NCBI GenBank assembly: GCA_018806915.1
Contig: JAGKQI010000105.1
Coordinates: forward strand, 2,356,001-2,420,000
Length of the DNA stretch: 64,000 bases
Source of the DNA: Phytophthora colocasiae
Taxonomy: Eukaryota; Oomycota; Peronosporomycetes; Peronosporales; Peronosporaceae
Direction of reading: 5' to 3'
Positions 31,559 through 43,000 of this stretch are shown piece after piece (within the stretch, counting starts at the first letter, position 1; every line of letters starts with the position of its first letter). Both the position numbers and the translations under genes were made by a program. Under the pieces are notes generated by a model that was given only the letters and a program-made list of their open reading frames with translations, ran no database searches and was not told the DNA's origin.

Positions 31559-32989
31559 ATGTCTTCGAGCTCTTCTTCACCGAAGCAGCGCCACATCTGG
31601 TCCAGCCGCGTGCACCGTGAGCTTGACAAGTGTCGTGTCTCTGGCGCTCTCCCACGTGGCGCTACGCTTCGTCGCGCACAGATCTCCGACACTCGAGGAG
31701 TGTGCGAGGGCGAATTCCATTGTTTCGTCCCGTTTGTAGACGGGTCGGACGCACTTGGACTGGTGCCACGGACGGATTTGATCATCCGAATGCCATTTTC
31801 AGACGAAGACTTAGCGGAAGGCCAAGCGCAATACCCATTTCTTGCACCAGAAGTGGAGATTCGCCATGGTGCCATTTACCTGTCGACTGAACTGCGCGAA
31901 CGAAAACCTGCCAATACGGAAGGAGAAGAACCCGTTTTTCTATTGAAGTTGCCCTTATTAGAGCACTGGAGTCCATCTACGACGCTCAAAATGCTCGTGC
32001 ACGAGTTCTTCCGTCTGGTACAGCAGGACGATCCCACTCCGGCGAAGTCGCCGTCGACAAAGAGCTCAAAACGTGAAGGTGGACTCACAAATGGACACGG
32101 TAATACCAAGAGCAAGAAGCCTATGAGAATGCGCAAACGAGATGTTCGTGGTGCCGTGTATCCGTGTCAGGAGGTGGACCCTACGACGTCCACTTTAAAG
32201 CAGACCCCAATGTTGCTGCAATCGGGTAACATTGCTCTGCTTATGCCTTCAAAAGAGGTGGGGAAGCAAAAGGATGACGAGTATGTATATGTCGGAGACT
32301 TGATCGCTTTGAAGGACGTCGTGCGCATCACCCCGCAGCGAGGCAAGTCGCTGACGCTATTTTTCAAGGACCGATCGTTACCCTGTCGGACGTTTTTGAG
32401 TCAATACACGGATGAAATTGTCAAAGATTTGCGAGCCATGATCGGAGACCCTAGCAAGAGAGGGTCAAGTGACACTGGAGCGAGTGGAGCGGTAGGGGCG
32501 GCACAATTGCTGCCTTTTCTAAGTGCAGAGCAAACGGAGAAGGCAAAGGAAATGTCGACGAAGTTCATGGGCAGACTCGGGAAGGTGGCAACGTCCGTCT
32601 CACGATTCTGGCGTGGAGATGAAGATGAGGCCATGGAGCAGCACATGGACCCATTGGCTAAGGCTTTTGCAGAGATCGATGCGCACAAGGAGGCATTTTA
32701 CCGCACGCCGTCTAAAGCAAGGGTAGGGACGCTGGTGCTTGAAGTTGTTTGCTAACTGAGGTATATAACGTTGTTGAGCTGGTTTATTTCTTTGCAGATG
32801 ACGGAGATCACGAGACGATATCAGCACATAGCAGAAGAGTACGCGTACCTCAATAACCAAGAGGGTCATGTTGAACGCGCCATTTCAGAGCTGCAGGTTT
32901 TCATTGAGCACCCAAAGGCTCAACGCATCCTGATGGAAACTTGTGCCTACGAACAGTCAACTAAGGGTATTCGTGTCGGCCCAGCATAA
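31559..32989 (+). CDS. UBC/UEV-fold plus PH-like domain protein, function unknown
   Basis: Exons 31559-32722 and 32798-32989 give 451 residues. Residues ~40-165 follow the order of a ubiquitin-conjugating/UEV fold (YPFLAPEVEI, later LEHWSPSTTLKMLVHEFFRLV), but I see no active-site Cys in the usual place, so a catalytically dead variant is likely. After a Lys-rich linker, ~205-305 resembles a PH-type fold (LLQSGNIALLMPS ... LIALKDVVRITP ... SLTLFFKD). The C-terminal ~120 residues are helical and probably coiled (TRRYQHIAEEYAYL, ERAISELQVFIEHP). The combination suggests membrane/ubiquitin-linked trafficking, but this is inference and no symbol is offered. The second intron boundary is fixed by phase and a clean TTTGCAG acceptor. 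Confidence 0.65.
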
Positions 32990-33132
32990 CTTCAAGCGCT
33001 TCATCCAGATATATCTCTTCCTAGACGTCGAAAGAGATACTACAAAACTTCCGGCACTTCAGCTTCCTGTTAAACAGGGTATATGTCAAAATTCGATGAG
33101 AAACTATTGAGTGTTTCAAGCTTGCGCTAGTT

Positions 33133-34995
33133 TTACTGGTCTTGGAGCTCCGGGATGGTGGACAAGTACTTCACCATCTGCTTGATGACCTTCTTGTCAA
33201 GGCGCTTCTTGTTCGCGTGCATTTGCTGAAGTTTCTTGTAAGCAGCCACAATCTGTTTGTGCAAGGCACGCATCTGCTCTGCATCTCTAGCGTTGGTTTT
33301 ACTAGTGCTGCCACTAACGCTGTTCTTCTGCTGCACACGGCACTGTTGATTGGCCTCCCAAAGATCTTGATGTGCCGCTGTCAGATCACGACGCGCCATA
33401 TTTGCTACTCCACGAGAATACAGCGCCGAGATGAGCTTGCCACCACGGATGGATAACGCATGAGAAAAGCATTGGACGGATTGGTCATGGTCACCGAGTG
33501 CAGCGAAAGCCTTGCCCATATTCATAGAGCAATCCACCGCTAAGTCATCGAACGCAGCTAACAGGGCTGTATTCATCCGAAGCCGAACGCGAGAGATCGG
33601 AACCCACTCATCTTCTCGGTCATCAGCATCATACAAAACCTCCACCTGGCTGGACGATCCACTTTCTTCAACATCAGAGACCATCGCATCTTGCCAGTCG
33701 TCACCTCGGCGCGAGCAAACTTGCACACTAGCGCCAATACTGCAGCGAGATAACAGTTCATCGATCGAAAGAGATCGAAGTGAAGTTTCTTCCTGAAGTT
33801 TGGCACATCTGAGCACAGCAATTGCACGTCGATAAAACGAACGAGCTGTAGGGTAGTTCCCCCGACGGAAGTATCCGTTGCCTTGCGTCTTGTACCTTGT
33901 CGCTAGCTCCAGAGCAGATTCTCCTGGCTTATCACCTTGATTCACCTCGTCATTTGGAGGCAATCCTACTACACTCCCGTGCTGACGTTCGTACGAATCA
34001 ATCTCCGGGCTTAATAGCCCATATTGCATTTCACACAACTCTTTCAGGTATGAATCGTGTGAGAGTTTACTGTCCTTCAGTTCTGCAAGAATGTGGGCTT
34101 TCTCCAATGCACCACGTAAATCTGGCACTACTGGCAACAGCGATCGGTACGATGGATTATCAATCAGCAACTGCAGCAAGCGAACGGCGTCGGTAAACAC
34201 AAGCGAAACTCCACTCAGCATCAGTCTCACCACCAGTGCACACACGACTACTCGCTTCTCCTTATTTTCACTCTCCACCTTCGTATCCGGTGCGCCGAAA
34301 CAAACCAACGATGCCACTCGTGCCCCTACTAAGGTAAAATTATCCAGTGATACCCCACTTGCAACATCATCAGATTGCTCCAATGCAACCTGCAAAAGAC
34401 TCCGCAACACCGCAGACCTCACAACCTGCTTGGCCTGGTCTTTTGTAGTAACCAGCTTCTCCAATGTCCCAGCAAGGTCTTTGCGAAGGGAAGAGTTCGC
34501 CAACGTCACGTACATCTGCTTGATCAATTCCAGGAGCGTCCCATCTTGCTCCTCGCTCGTCAGCTTCACGTCCAGTAGATTAGCAGTAACAGAGTCTTCT
34601 GCTCTCTGTCTGTTGTTCAGCTGCACCACACATTGCGCCATCGCATGAAGTACATCGCTTGTCTCGAAGCGATCCATCAGCATTAGACTCAAAACCGCCC
34701 GTAGATCTTGCTCCGATGCAGTTAAGTCCACAACATCGACGCGTAGTAAACCAGTGAGCAATTGCCACTTGGCAGTGTGTAGCTCAGATGCGTCGTCGTT
34801 GTCAACAGCTTGAAATTGACCAGACATGAGAAAACTTGTCAATTGATTGAGCAGCTCCACGTCGGTAGCAGAAAGCGCTTTCAGGCATAAATCAGTGAGA
34901 ATTTTTAGATGCTCAATGCGTACAAGGTCATCACTTGGAGTGACATTGGTGATGCTTGCCACGAGCTCCGCAATAGAGAGCGTAGAAGTCTGCAT
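33133..34995 (-). CDS. TPR protein with armadillo-like N half and embedded Tudor-like segment
   Basis: Single exon, 620 residues from the ATG at 34995. The N-terminal ~310 residues are purely helical, Leu/Val-rich and repeat-like (HEAT/armadillo appearance). A TPR pair begins near 375 (ALELATRYKTQGNGYFRRGNYPTARSFY). Between TPRs a ~60-residue insert (GASVQVCSRRGDDWQDAMVS ... DDREDEWVPISRVRL) looks like a Tudor/chromo-barrel with the usual DxEDEWV pattern. Further TPRs follow (MNMGKAFAALGDHDQSVQCF), then a Lys-rich coiled tail. It may be a cochaperone-like or chromatin-linked scaffold; no specific orthologue is recognised. It lies tail-to-tail with the UBC-fold gene. Confidence 0.75.
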   Translation of the reverse strand: MQTSTLSIAELVASITNVTPSDDLVRIEHLKILTDLCLKALSATDVELLNQLTSFLMSGQFQAVDNDDASELHTAKWQLLTGLLRVDVVDLTASEQDLRAVLSLMLMDRFETSDVLHAMAQCVVQLNNRQRAEDSVTANLLDVKLTSEEQDGTLLELIKQMYVTLANSSLRKDLAGTLEKLVTTKDQAKQVVRSAVLRSLLQVALEQSDDVASGVSLDNFTLVGARVASLVCFGAPDTKVESENKEKRVVVCALVVRLMLSGVSLVFTDAVRLLQLLIDNPSYRSLLPVVPDLRGALEKAHILAELKDSKLSHDSYLKELCEMQYGLLSPEIDSYERQHGSVVGLPPNDEVNQGDKPGESALELATRYKTQGNGYFRRGNYPTARSFYRRAIAVLRCAKLQEETSLRSLSIDELLSRCSIGASVQVCSRRGDDWQDAMVSDVEESGSSSQVEVLYDADDREDEWVPISRVRLRMNTALLAAFDDLAVDCSMNMGKAFAALGDHDQSVQCFSHALSIRGGKLISALYSRGVANMARRDLTAAHQDLWEANQQCRVQQKNSVSGSTSKTNARDAEQMRALHKQIVAAYKKLQQMHANKKRLDKKVIKQMVKYLSTIPELQDQ

Positions 34996-35110
34996 TGTTA
35001 TTTTAAAAAAAATAGATGCAAGAAAAAAAACTAACAATCAGGTATTTACGGAAATAACCATAGATTTTTCACACAGCTTTGCTGAGACTTGTGTTTCCCT
35101 TACATTCTGC

Positions 35111-36514
35111 TTAGAAGAACGAGTGGTTCGAACCAAAAGGCTGCGAGAATCCACCTCCACCGCGGCCACCTCCATACCCACCGAAGGGATCCATGTCGTC
35201 GTCGCGAGGCATGCGCAGGTGGTCGGGTCCGGGACCTCCAAATGGCATTCTCGGGGCTGGACCACGAGATGGGGGACGGAAGCCACCACTGGGTCCAAGT
35301 GGGTCAATAGATGGCCCGAATGGGTCGAAGCGAGCGCCAGGTACTGGTCCAATTGAAGGATCGCCGCGGTGGCCGAACAGGGGATGATCGGGACCGACCA
35401 ACGTACTCGGGTCACCACCACCGATAGCTGGCGGAAATGCATCACCTCCTCCCACCTATTACCAAGACACAAGATTAGAGCTATAAGTAGGTGCTTCACT
35501 CTAAATAGGTAGCATACCGGAGGAATTTGAGCAGGAGAAGGAGCACCGTAGCCCTGATCATCATGATCAGGCGGTGGTACGAAGCCTGGGCTGCTTGCTA
35601 CCAGGGTTATCTTCTTCTTTGCAGGTCGAATACTTTCAGCAAACGAAGTGATTTTTTCACGCAAACTCTTCAGGTTTTGAAGCAAACCTGCTGCTTGAAC
35701 TGAACCTGTAGATTCAGCCAAGAACACGAACGTGCCTACGCTTTACAAACAGTTAACTACTGATAGTTTCATCATTTGTCAAGACGTGATAAAGCGATAC
35801 CTTAATTCAATCGAGTGCGTGTGGTCCTTGTCATCCGAGATGTACACTTCAAACTTGTCGCCAACAAACAAACCCTGCATCAACAACACCAAAGCAGCAT
35901 CAAGATCATCAGCTACTAAGTTATACATAATCCCCACTGCAGACATATTACCTGGAGAGAGAATTTGATAGAGTCATCATTCGGGTGGACATATGTAGCA
36001 TTGAACAGTCCGTTACTACTGTTGGCGTCCCAATTGTCGGGCAAAACGAACTCCGAGCTCGTACCAGTCGCCACCTTGAAGCCTGCACAGCATCACTTAT
36101 CAGAATCGAACTACTTTTGGATCATTTAAATCCCTCCGGTACCAGCTTCAAGCAACAGCGCGTGGATCGCCAAGAAGAGAGCGTCTCGTGGCTCCTGCAC
36201 TGTCACCGACTTCTCTCTCAGTTTGGCTGCAACTGCATCGCTCTTATCACTCTCATTCTGCGCCACGTTGGCGGTTGAGTCTGATTGTGCGGAGTCTGTG
36301 GACGCGTCGAATGCGTTCAGAGCCGCCAACATGTGCGTCTGTCAAAAATTAAAACAGAGATTTCTTCATGAGTACAGCCCATACAACTGCGTAGTAAGCG
36401 TGAGTGACAAGTCCATATATACAGGTATTAGTTAACCTTTAATGCTGCATTGGAGATGCCTTCGATGGCTGCGCGTAGCTGCGCTTGGTCCCGTTGGAGC
36501 TCTTCATCCGCCAT
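35111..36514 (-). CDS. PSMF1: Proteasome regulator PI31-like
   Basis: Six exons: 36514-36437, 36338-36143, 36082-35952, 35874-35801, 35740-35518 and 35455-35111; the phases close and give 348 residues. The N-terminal ~190 residues form the FP domain (blocks ALFLAIHALLLEAGF and, after splicing, YVHPNDDSIKFSLQ and GDKFEVYISDD). The C-terminal ~150 residues are Pro/Gly-rich with repeated DPFG and PLGP motifs and GGG runs, as in PI31. PI31 binds the 20S proteasome and Fbxo7-type partners and modulates proteasome assembly or transport. An initiator-like TCACTTTCAACC on the minus strand lies just upstream. The intron that joins SIEL to SVGTF uses the acceptor TTTGTAAAG, since the nearer AG would break the frame. 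Confidence 0.85.
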
Positions 36515-36530
36515 CCTTCTCTCCAGGTTG

Positions 36531-36537
36531 AAAGTGA
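36531..36537 (-). promoter_or_regulatory. Candidate initiator of the PI31 gene
   Basis: TCACTTT followed by CAACCTGG on the minus strand, 17 bases before the ATG at 36514. It fits the oomycete initiator. Confidence 0.35.
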
Positions 36538-36677
36538 CAAAAGTTGACTTTTACGCAACTTACAGAGTTTAAACAACTTTAGCGCAACATAAGAATGCAA
36601 AGAGCACTTCAACTTGAGGTTACAAGGGTGCGTGGCAGTACATGTACTTAGTATGCTACGCTGTATTCTCATAATTC

Positions 36678-37915
36678 TCATAGCACCATCTTTCCCGTCT
36701 TCAAATCAAGCGTGGGCCACCATGAAGGCTGGTACGGAACGGCGTGGAATGCACCATCTTGCGTCGAGAACTTCATGGTGGGAACAGTCTCACCGGCTTC
36801 AGACTCTGACGGGAAAAGGTGGCCGAGACGCATCATAGCAAGAGCACTGCTCACGTTCTTACCGACATTGAAGATCGTTCCAACTGCTTTCGTTTGACCA
36901 GTTGCCACAAGTTTGTCGCCGATTTCCGGTGCCTTGACGCCCTTCCAACCTTTCGAGCCAGCCAAGTACGCACGAAGAGAACCATGCGATGAATCGTTAA
37001 ATGGTTTGAACGCGAGCTCTGACAGGACTTTCACTACATCCTGTTGCTCCGAAGGAATCAGTGCGACGGGCACTAACCGTTTGCGGATGTTGCCTTTGAA
37101 CTGCGTGCGAGCAGTGAGTTCCTGACCAACATAGCAGCCCTTACGAAAAGACACACCCTGCATCAAGTCGAGATTGCATTCCAGCGGGATTCCGTCAACC
37201 AACTCCTTGCTGTACACCATAGTTATCATACAGTCAGATAAACAATGACTTCAGCAATAATTCAGCAGAACTAACCCTTCTGCGACTCCGAGCGCGATGC
37301 GATGATCCATGTACGCCAACGTATCCATCTCCTCGTATCCCTCCGGTAGGTCAACTATAAAACCACACGGAGATCGTCAGTAACACCAGCAAATTGCCAC
37401 AAAGCCAGTAGATTCTTACAAGTTGCGTCAGCTGGTACAATAGCCCTCACGCCAAAGTGGTCCCCACGTGGATCGGCATACACAACCGTGTTATCGCCGG
37501 TATTGAGCGCCTGCAACTCGTCCAGCGGCTGCACCGACGGTGATAGCGGAGCGTCCTCCTCATCCACCACTGCCGGCAGGGTAGCGTAGAGAGCGAAGGT
37601 GTCTGTCTTGTCCTCGATCTTGACCTTCATGCGCAGTTTGTAGCGCTTCCAGTGCTTCATCAACGGCTCCGCCACTTCCTCGTCGTAGTCCAATAGGAAC
37701 GCATCGTCGGCGAGCTGCAGCACATTGCAGTCGCCAACCACACGGCCCTTGGTGCTCAGGAAGCCGCCGTACAGTGCGTCACCGCGACGCGTCACGTTCT
37801 TCATGTCATTGGTCAGTACAGCCTGGATAAAGCGCGCTGCATCTGCGCCCTGTAGCTGCGTCAATCGGCGGTTCGTCAGCCGCGCCACGCCCGAGCGCCG
37901 CAGCAGAGACGCCAT
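36678..37915 (-). CDS. IBA57: Mitochondrial iron-sulfur assembly factor IBA57
   Basis: Exons 37915-37420, 37354-37276 and 37209-36678 give 368 residues. The N terminus is an Arg-rich presequence ([14 protein letters not shown]). The folate-binding-type fold follows, with the diagnostic [17 protein letters not shown] (near residue 228) and a PLECN motif before it. IBA57 works with ISCA1/ISCA2 to make [4Fe-4S] clusters for aconitase, lipoate synthase and complex I in the mitochondrial matrix. The first intron (65 bases, GTAAGA...TATAG with CTGAC branch) must be removed to connect DAT to the LPEGYEEMD segment; reading straight through gives a false stop. Confidence 0.9.
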
Positions 37916-38210
37916 CGCTCCTGGGCCTCACTTTGTCAAATGGCGCATCCATCACCACAATTGATTACGTATGGACACGTTAAGTGCGACAACGCCATTC
38001 TATACATGAAGGCCAGCCATTTGTCAAAATTTTACATGTATAGTGTGAGCCGGGCGTCTACTGTGTTTTGCGTTTAACTATTAATTTGTAAGTGGATAAT
38101 TTATTTTAAACCAATAGTCTCATGTTTAATATTTTATTGAGACGGATGAATTCTGTGTGTATATTGCATGTATACTGCGTATAGCGAGGAGCTCCATTAG
38201 AATCGCAATA

Positions 38211-39044
38211 ATGGGGGAGCGTGGCTTCGCTATCAAGGCGGACTCTACCAAGACGCAGTGGGAGTCGGAGGAGTTCCCGCTACTATGCGAGAGCTGCCTG
38301 GGCGAGAATCCGTATGTGCGTATGATGAAGGAGGCGTACGGAAGCGCCTGCAAGATCTGCGCCCGTCCGTTCACGGTCTTCCGCTGGAAACCAGGCAAAC
38401 GCGCGCGTTACAAGAAGACCGAGGTGTGTCAGACCTGCGCACGAATGAAGAATGTATGTCAGACTTGTGTGCTAGACCTGCAGTATCATCTGCCGGTGCA
38501 AGTGCGTGACTCGTTCCTGGCCAAGGAGGAGGGAGGAGGTGATCAAGTGGCTGTCAATGTCCCTGAGAGCGACGCCAACCGCGAGTGGTTCTCACAGCAG
38601 CACAGTCGTATGCTGGAGCAGGAGGGAGCTGTATCGGCTTATGGGAAGGCGTCGGGATCGGCCAATAATGCGCTGCTGCGTATGGCAAGACGGGAGCCGT
38701 ACTACAAGCGCAACCGTGCGCACTTGTGCTCGTTCTACGCTCGAGGAGAATGCAATCGAGGCGAGGAATGCCCATACTTGCACGAGATGCCCCGTGACAA
38801 GGACGACCCGCTGGCCAAACAGAACATTAAAGATCGGTATTACGGTAAGAACGACCCTGTTGCCAAGAAGATGCTTGGCGGGCAGAAGAACCAGGACGGC
38901 AAGAAGGAGGGCAAAGCTCGTAAACCACCGACGCCTGAAGGAGCTCCCAAACCCAAGCCTCCTCCGCTTCCGCCTGGAAAGAAACCCCCACTCCCTCCAG
39001 GACCGCCACCGTCGACCACGAAGGAGGAAGAGACGAAAGGCTAA
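38211..39044 (+). CDS. RBM22: RBM22/Slt11-type splicing factor lacking the RRM
   Basis: Intronless, 277 residues; the human homologue has 420. The N-terminal zinc-binding core is intact ([25 protein letters not shown]), as is the CCCH finger near residue 172 ([20 protein letters not shown]). Next comes the family block [14 protein letters not shown]. In RBM22 an RRM follows; here the chain goes directly into a Lys/Gly linker and a Pro-rich tail ending ETKG. The protein normally contacts U6 snRNA and the pre-mRNA in the activated spliceosome. The ATG at 38211 follows upstream in-frame codons without support. The open frame does not simply end early, since a long Pro-rich tail replaces the RRM, so this looks like a real architecture or a skipped exon elsewhere. 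Confidence 0.85.
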   Translation: MGERGFAIKADSTKTQWESEEFPLLCESCLGENPYVRMMKEAYGSACKICARPFTVFRWKPGKRARYKKTEVCQTCARMKNVCQTCVLDLQYHLPVQVRDSFLAKEEGGGDQVAVNVPESDANREWFSQQHSRMLEQEGAVSAYGKASGSANNALLRMARREPYYKRNRAHLCSFYARGECNRGEECPYLHEMPRDKDDPLAKQNIKDRYYGKNDPVAKKMLGGQKNQDGKKEGKARKPPTPEGAPKPKPPPLPPGKKPPLPPGPPPSTTKEEETKG

Positions 39045-39207
39045 GGCCAGACTGCTATTCGGGTTAGTTCACGTTAGGCCAAACATACCACAGCGAGTAC
39101 GCTGTGTTCGCTTACAAAATACTTCGTACGGTAAATACAAACAAGGAGCTCTTGCCTTCGTTAACCATGTTGTTAGATCGATTCATCTTCGAAATGAGAG
39201 CTTCACC

Positions 39208-42200
39208 TTAGTCATCATGCAGACGAACACCGTACAGCATAAGCGCCTTCTTGCAGGCTGCATCTTGAGCAGCAGCAACGGTGCGTCCAACTGCACGAGC
39301 CACTTGGAAATTGTTCACATAAAGAGCCACTGCATGTCGAGGGGGCTCATTAGCCTTGGCCTTCTTACTCTTCTTTTCACTACTGTTGTCCTTGTCCTTC
39401 GGCACCAGAACGCCTACCTCAGTGGTTGACCGAGGAGCTTTGATAGTCTTAAACTGACATGAAATCTGGCTCATACTGGAGCGGCTCCACTGCGTGATGT
39501 AGTGCGTGAACACTTTACGCGGGTTCATCCACTGGCGACGTCGAATAGCCTCCGTGAGTCGAGGGAAGAGCACACGTTCCAGAATACTACGAACTTTCCC
39601 CAAATCGCCAAGGTTTTCCAAGTAGACAGCACCAAGCGTAGCTTCGAACACATCAGCCAGCACGTCTTCAACGTACAAATTGCCGTTCTTCTTGACCTCA
39701 TTGCCCAAACGGATGAACTCCTCATATCCTGCTTTTCCTGCAACGACTGCAAGCTTTTTGTTTTTCACAAGAGAAGACCGCACCTGCGTCAGAAGATGTT
39801 CCTGGTGATACGGGAAAGCATCAACAAGGAACTCGGATGACAATAGCTGCAACACGGCATCACCAAGGAATTCAATGCGCTCGTAATTTGGATCGTGGCC
39901 GATGAACTCATCAGCGTCAATCTGGGGCTCCTTGAATGAGGCGTGGGTAACAGCCTGCAGCCATAAGTGCATATTGGTGATATCAACACCAGTTCGCGAA
40001 GCAAAGCGACGATGCTGCATTCTCATAGTGGTATACTTGCTCCACTTCTTGATCTCCTCGCGGTCTTTAGCAACGTATACTTTGGCTTCTGCTGTGAGTT
40101 CATCGGTAGAAAGGAAGCATAGCTCGCGCAACTCTGGATCGTGCATATCCATAAGTTTCCCGAGAAGTGCTCGGCATGGAACAATACCTTGGTCTTTGTA
40201 GAGCGCGCCTAGAAGCGCTTCGAAGCAGTCGGCTGTGATTTTCGCCTTAATTTCTTCATTCAGCTTGGTCAAGTCAAACGCACTCAGAAACAGCGACTCA
40301 AAGTTGGCACTTTTCGCCATCTTTCCAAGACTGTCATTATTCACGAGGTCAACACGAGTCTGGTGAAGAAAACCCTCATTGGCGTCTGGAGACTGAAACT
40401 TCAGAAACGACGACGATGCCACAAGGAAACCCAGAACGGCATCGCCCAAAAACTCCAATCGCTCATACGGGCACAAATATTTCGAGTGGAACTCTTCCTT
40501 GAAATCACACGACAAGTGCTTCTCTGCAACTTGTCGTAGCGTGGACGCATCGTTCCCTGCTGCCTTGCCTGGTCTGGGTGTATCTCCATCCAACAGCATG
40601 CTACGCGATCTCTTAAGTGATGCGACGTTCTGGAAAACATGACCAAGCCTCACACGGGAGCGAGTGGCTTCAACAGTATTAACGTTCTGCATGCCCACGT
40701 CAATGTATGATCCATGGGTGAATGCCTGACGTAATAGAGTTTTGTCCTTAAATTCGAGGCCCATTTGGGTCGCAAAACTCTCCAGTAGCCGGAAATGCCG
40801 AACGTACTTGAGCACCATGGGCATCGCACTGCCAACTTCAAAGAGGTCCGTACGAATACCCGTGAGATGGCATTCAGTCGGTAGTAGCTCCTGAGAGAGA
40901 GGTTCTACATCAGGTGACAGTTGCAGAAATTCTCCCTCCTCCTGCCACTTGCGGATTCTCTTTCTGGACTTGGCACCATCGTAGTTGCGTGCACCTTCAC
41001 TGTGGTGAGCAATTGCCTGGACAATTTGGCTACCGTCTTTCGTGATGATCCCATTCTTCTCAGGTGAAGGTTTGCCGTCTTCTGTCACGCGAGGATCGGA
41101 AACGATTTTGTCCACACGGAAAGCATTCGGTTGACCGTTGATGCGAGTGGAAACAATGCAATCAACAAGCTCTCGGTGGTCGAACTGCAAAATAAAGTCG
41201 CGCACAGTGAACTTAGCGCTATTGTCGAGGTACCCCAGTATCTTCTGCACGGATAACAGTCGTCCAATAGCGTAGCCTACACGGTTCGGCGAATTCAAGT
41301 CTTCCTTATGTAACAATGGCTCCTCGTTCACAGCAATGAACCGCGGAACCAAATGATAGTCACCACAGATCTCAGATGCGTCACCAGTAGCATGGGCTGG
41401 GTCCGGGAAAACCTTTCCAAACAGGTGAGCCGGCTGAATACCCAGTAGTTGCTGAAACACATAGCGTTGGAGCATGAAAAGCGAGTCACAGAACGAACGG
41501 TGGGCCTCTCCATTGACATCAGCGTCCACATCGTTGCTGGCCATCCCTCGCACCGACGATGGGAGGTCTTCTGGTATGAAATGGATCTTGCACATGACTC
41601 CTCCACGCGTATATTCAAACTGCAGCAGAAGAGTAAGTCGAGAATAATCAACAGTTTATCTTTATGGCACTTACCCGTGGCACCTCGGGCGGATCACCAT
41701 GACACAATAAATAAAAGCCGTCGAAGACGTAGACCGAATTCTCGATCACAATTGTTGTTTGGCGTGGGCATCGCGGATTCACTAGCAGTCAACAAACACT
41801 TTGCAGTTTAGTGAAAATGCTTGGAAAAATCGCAATATTGTCATTTCAGGCACTCACTTTCAGCTTCCCATTGCAGACGGAAGCACTTGGTAGCTTTGCA
41901 ATGATACGACACACGTAAATTCTCCTCTGCAACACTTGCAGCAGGAGCTACAGGGACGACAGGAGTGGCAAAGGGTGTGTGCGACTGCATCGGATTGGCT
42001 GGCGCTGGAGTGGCCACTGGAGCTGGCACCGGCACCGGATCGGGTGGGGCTTTATCGGATGTAACAGACATTGAGGCGCCGAGGAACGACGCGTTGTCGA
42101 TGTCGAGCCCGATAGATATGCCGTCCATTACAGCGCTGTAGAGGATCGGAGGTCGAACTTGGTTGGAAATCTCCAATCGAATGAAATGCAGGTTTTTAGC

Positions 42201-42278
42201 GAATGGGACTGCTGGAAGAGCTGTAGAGCACAAGATGAAGGAAGACAAGCGTGAAGGTGGCGTCCGCAAGGCAGACAT
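39208..42278 (-). CDS. Double RNase III protein, Dicer/Drosha type without helicase
   Basis: Exons 42278-41858, 41781-41675 and 41619-39208 give 979 residues. RNase IIIa carries YERLEFLGDAVL (near 562) and ADCFEALLGALY (near 639). RNase IIIb carries YERIEFLGDAVL (near 754) and ADVFEATLGAVY (near 831); all acidic residues for Mg2+ binding are present in both. A C-terminal dsRNA-binding-like segment (~905-975) follows. The N-terminal ~430 residues contain no helicase motifs and may hold a platform/PAZ-like region (FDGFYLLCHGDPPEVP, YHLVPRF). It should cut long dsRNA or hairpins into small RNAs. The intact catalytic pairs argue for activity. Small-RNA silencing via Dicer-like proteins is established in Phytophthora. 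The assignment of exon 1 rests on phase and splice sites only. Confidence 0.85.
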
Positions 42279-42355
42279 CTATATATTCATCGTACGATAG
42301 TCTCTGTCTGAGTCTGAGTGTCTGATGGTGTGGAATGGTAATGCCAATCTCGCGT

Positions 42356-42863
42356 TTACACAAAGTACTTGCCCTTCTTGAAACAGCTCATGCACAGACG
42401 GTGACGAAGCTTCTTCTCGCCACACAAGGGACAGTCCTGGAAGTGCACGATGTTCTTCAAGCGCTTGCTGAGGTCGTTGTTTCTAATTTTCTTACGGGAC
42501 GGCGTCACCTACAGCAGCAGCAGCAACAAGTTCATTAGTTACCTGTTCCTCATAATTAATGTCGTGTCCTTCCCGCAATAGCCAGCAGCCAAAGTGTCGT
42601 AGCTTTATCTCTCGGAAAGCTACATCATCGGTGAATTGCAGCTAAAGCCACGAAGCACTTGATATCGTTGATAGTCATACCTTGGACTTGGGGGCAGCCA
42701 GCCAGATCCCATTGCTCAGCGGGTTGGAAGGCAGCGAAGCTGAGGCGCCGTTGAGCGCCAGCGGACCCATAATCAGCGCAGGAGTCTGCGACGTCGGGAA
42801 CATCTTGTGCTGCAGGAACGCCATGGCGCGCTGCATCGCGTTTCGCACCATCATGGCCGCCAT
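42356..42863 (-). CDS. MRPL32: Mitochondrial large-subunit ribosomal protein bL32m
   Basis: Exons 42863-42681 and 42508-42356 give 111 residues. The N-terminal ~55 residues are Met/Ala/Arg-rich (import signal). The junction APKSK-VTPSRKK matches the bL32 start, and the zinc ribbon CPLC...CMSC follows with the order expected of bL32. A basic tail ends FKKGKYFV. It is a structural protein of the mitoribosome large subunit. It lies 77 bases upstream of the RNase III gene on the same strand; independent promoters are assumed. Confidence 0.85.
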
Positions 42864-43000
42864 TTTCGCTCTTGTGTCAATGCTGCCAGCCTTACGTGCG
42901 GCCAACGAATAGCCATGGATGTCGATACAAAAACCAAGTGAAAATACCGGTATACTGTTGAGTGGTTAGGTAACTGCTGACGGGATTCGCTACGGTCAAC

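Noticed and set aside
37355..37380. Stop codon and a 14-base gap that would shift the IBA57 frame
   Set aside because: A normal 65-base intron with GTAAGA donor, CTGAC branch and TATAG acceptor (37419-37355) resolves the frame and keeps conserved residues.
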